From NCBI GenBank assembly GCA_023428375.1, contig JAEYYR010000001.1, forward strand, positions 1 to 64,000: a stretch of DNA of 64,000 nucleotides. The letters run 5' to 3'. A model generated the notes under the pieces. That model ran no database searches. It was given only the letters and a program-made list of their open reading frames with translations, and had not been told where the DNA came from. A program made the translations under genes and the position numbers. Source of the stretch: a bacterium. GTDB lineage: Bacteria > Babelota > Babeliae > Babelales > Babelaceae. The stretch's first letter is position 1; each line of letters starts with the position of its first letter. Below, piece after piece: positions 62,076-64,000 of the stretch.

Positions 62076-63074
62076 TTAATGTAAAACTTCGCGCAATTTT
62101 GAACCTGCTAATTCGAGTGCACTTTTAGCGGCGGCAGTGTTTTTAAGCGGCGCTAATAAGACTAAATCATGGATTGCACCCATATAACGAACAGCGGTAA
62201 CTTCTACACCTGCTTGCATTAATTTGTGCGCATATGCTTCACCTTCATCACGCAACACATCATTTTCATTGGTGATAATAAGCGCTGGTGGCAAATTACG
62301 TAATTCATCAATCGTGGCTTTTAACGGTGAGGCTAATATATTCTCACGACCACCAACATCGGGTAAATATGAATCCCAGAACCATTGCATAGATTTTTTT
62401 GTTAACCAATAACCATTGGCAAATTGATTATATGAACCAGTTTCAAAGTTTGCATCCGTTACAGGATAGAACAAAACTTGATAATCGATGCGTGGTCCGC
62501 CGCGTTGTTTTGCAAGTATTGCAACAACTGCTGCCATATTACCGCCCACACTATCACCGACGATCGCAAAACGATTAGTATCAAGATTAAATTTTTTGCC
62601 ATTACGTGCGATATACTTGGTTGCTGCATAAGCTTGTTCGATTTGTGTAGGAAATTGTTTTTCAGGCGCCAAACTATATTCAACTACAACGACAGCAGCT
62701 TCAGCATCTCGTGACAATTTTCGTGCCATATAATCATGCGTATCAGCGTTACCTAACACCCAACCAGCTCCATGGAAAAACATAATGACCGGAAGTTTCC
62801 CTTTTTTTCCACGCGGACGAATAATACGCGCTGATATAGGACCCCATTCATCATCAGGAATTTCAATAGTTTGTGTATCAGCAGGTAAAATATCAACAAT
62901 ACTTTCTTGAAGATCGTTTAGTACCGTTCGTGCTTTTTCAGGCGTTAAGGTATAAATTGGTGGGGAATTTTGTTCGGAAAGCGATCGTAAAAACTGTGCC
63001 GTTTGTGGATCTAAATTTGCATAAGAAATAGAGAGCGCATTATGAGCACATAGAAATAAGAGAAGTAACAGCAT
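62076..63074 (-). CDS. Exported alpha/beta hydrolase (HSL-type esterase)
   Basis: A 332-aa product with signal peptide (MLLLLLFLCAHNALS). The oxyanion box HGAG (101-104; usually HGGG), the nucleophile GDSVGG (Ser175), Asp272 in NENDVLRDEG and His302 in GAIHDL form a full catalytic set of the hormone-sensitive-lipase family. It would hydrolyse esters of small acyl or aryl chains outside the cytoplasm. It is a single gene, convergent with the membrane-anchored pair. Confidence 0.9.
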   Translation of the reverse strand: MLLLLLFLCAHNALSISYANLDPQTAQFLRSLSEQNSPPIYTLTPEKARTVLNDLQESIVDILPADTQTIEIPDDEWGPISARIIRPRGKKGKLPVIMFFHGAGWVLGNADTHDYMARKLSRDAEAAVVVVEYSLAPEKQFPTQIEQAYAATKYIARNGKKFNLDTNRFAIVGDSVGGNMAAVVAILAKQRGGPRIDYQVLFYPVTDANFETGSYNQFANGYWLTKKSMQWFWDSYLPDVGGRENILASPLKATIDELRNLPPALIITNENDVLRDEGEAYAHKLMQAGVEVTAVRYMGAIHDLVLLAPLKNTAAAKSALELAGSKLREVLH

Positions 63075-63203
63075 ACCTTTATACCTCAGCGTTAAATACT
63101 ACTACCATGCTTTAAGCTATAAAGAAAAATCAATAACTTATTACAGGAGAGCTGAAAGTATTTTGTATGAAATTATTAAATCGAGCCGTTATTATTTATA
63201 AGA

Positions 63204-64000
63204 CTAATTTACTTTGAATGGTTTTTTGCGACGTTCAACCGCTTCACGTTCCATCAATGCATCAATAATGGGTGAAAGTTCACCTTCCATAACGCGATCC
63301 AAAGACTTCAAGGTTAATTCAACCTGATGATCAGTAATACGATTTTGAGGGAAGTTGTACGTGCGAACTTTCTCTGAACGTTCACCAGAGCCAACCAGCT
63401 CTTTTCGCTGCTTACTCATTTCTGATTGATTTTTTTCTTGCTGTGCTTGCAAGATACGTGATTGCAACACTTTTAAAGCTTTTGCTTTGTTTTTGTGTTG
63501 AGAACGTTCATCTTGACAGCTAACAACAGTACCAGTAGGAATATGAGTAATACGCACCGCAGAGTCGGTGGTATTAACGTGCTGACCACCAGCACCACCT
63601 GCGCGGAAAACATCGATTCGTAAATCTGCAGGATTAATTGAAACTTCGACTTCTTCGGCTTCAGGCAAAACCGCAACCGTTGCAGTTGAAGTATGTACGC
63701 GCCCTTGCGTTTCAGTTGAAGGCACACGCTGCACGCGATGTACACCAGACTCGAATTTTAGATGACCGTACACATATTTGCCTTCAATATGAAGTACTAC
63801 TTCTCGATATCCGCCAAGATCAGTTTCACTCACACTAGCCATCGAAACATGCCAACGCATTTTTTGTGCATACATCATATACATACGCAGCAAATCACCG
63901 ACAAATAACGCTGCTTCTTGACCACCAGTTCCCGCTCTAATTTCAAGAAACACCGAACGGTTATCTTTTTCATCAGCTGGATACATAAGCAGATCAAGCT
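63204..64000 (-). CDS. prfA: Peptide chain release factor 1 (5' end outside window)
   Basis: The gene continues beyond the window; the ATG at 63986 is internal (the frame is open upstream and gives LDLLMYPADEKD, matching other RF1 proteins). The visible part has the stop-codon-reading loop RVPSTETQGR (PxT, as in RF1, not SPF of RF2) and the catalytic GGAGGQHVNTTDSAVR. It releases proteins at UAA and UAG codons. The C-terminal end is RRKKPFKVN. Confidence 0.95.
   Translation of the reverse strand, partial: LDLLMYPADEKDNRSVFLEIRAGTGGQEAALFVGDLLRMYMMYAQKMRWHVSMASVSETDLGGYREVVLHIEGKYVYGHLKFESGVHRVQRVPSTETQGRVHTSTATVAVLPEAEEVEVSINPADLRIDVFRAGGAGGQHVNTTDSAVRITHIPTGTVVSCQDERSQHKNKAKALKVLQSRILQAQQEKNQSEMSKQRKELVGSGERSEKVRTYNFPQNRITDHQVELTLKSLDRVMEGELSPIIDALMEREAVERRKKPFKVN

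Overview
The window is a dense, AT-rich bacterial chromosome segment. Genes are short-spaced, often overlap by a few bases, and mostly have AAGGAG-type ribosome binding sites. Two adjacent ATP/ADP-type nucleotide transporters, a concentrative nucleoside transporter, many small proteins with signal peptides, a macro-domain protein with a signal peptide, and polymorphic-toxin and immunity genes suggest an obligate intracellular or host-dependent bacterium with a Gram-negative envelope (TolQRAB, DsbD). The best guess is the Candidatus Dependentiae (TM6) group. That is inference from gene content; no 16S rRNA gene is present.

Layout: 1-7814 (+) is a tandem array of eight related secreted proteins. 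They have a signal peptide, a Cys-rich knot, a low-complexity beta-repeat stalk and one of two C-terminal head types. 7870-20147 (-) carries rpsT, rpmB, an FtsH-type protease with two AAA domains, tolB, an array of immunity-like genes, tolA-tolR-tolQ and cca. 20238-30602 holds a DUF4097-like protein, tRNA-Ala, dsbD, a hibernation factor, a serine hydrolase, a macro-domain protein, der, dnaX and two unknown secreted or membrane proteins. 30636-34739 (-) holds the SRP RNA, tRNA-Ser, rpsB and two nucleotide translocases. 34949-46833 is mainly housekeeping: lon, two small lipoproteins, a DMT transporter, tsf-pyrH-frr, tRNA-Lys, tRNA-Leu, tig, trxB, rpmH-rnpA, tRNA-Phe, pheS and galU. 46830-63074 is more accessory: unknown secreted proteins, an exported S1-domain protein, ppsA, an exported superoxide dismutase-like protein, a Hint-Ntox21-like toxin with two immunity-like genes, a lone MshEN domain, a glycosyltransferase, four secreted kinase-like paralogues, nupC, two paralogous membrane-anchored unknowns and an esterase. 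The window ends inside prfA.

How the genes work together: the translocases and NupC would import energy and nucleotides from a host. The surface array, the secreted kinase-like, macro-domain, esterase and SOD-like proteins and the toxin module look like the interface with host cells or competitors. Tol, DsbD, FtsH, Lon and trigger factor maintain the envelope and proteins. The most unusual observations are the eight-gene surface array, the double-AAA FtsH, the immunity-like array splitting tolQRA from tolB, the secreted compact kinase-like family and the Hint-toxin lacking the expected Hint cysteine. All functional calls come from reading the sequence; no database search was run.
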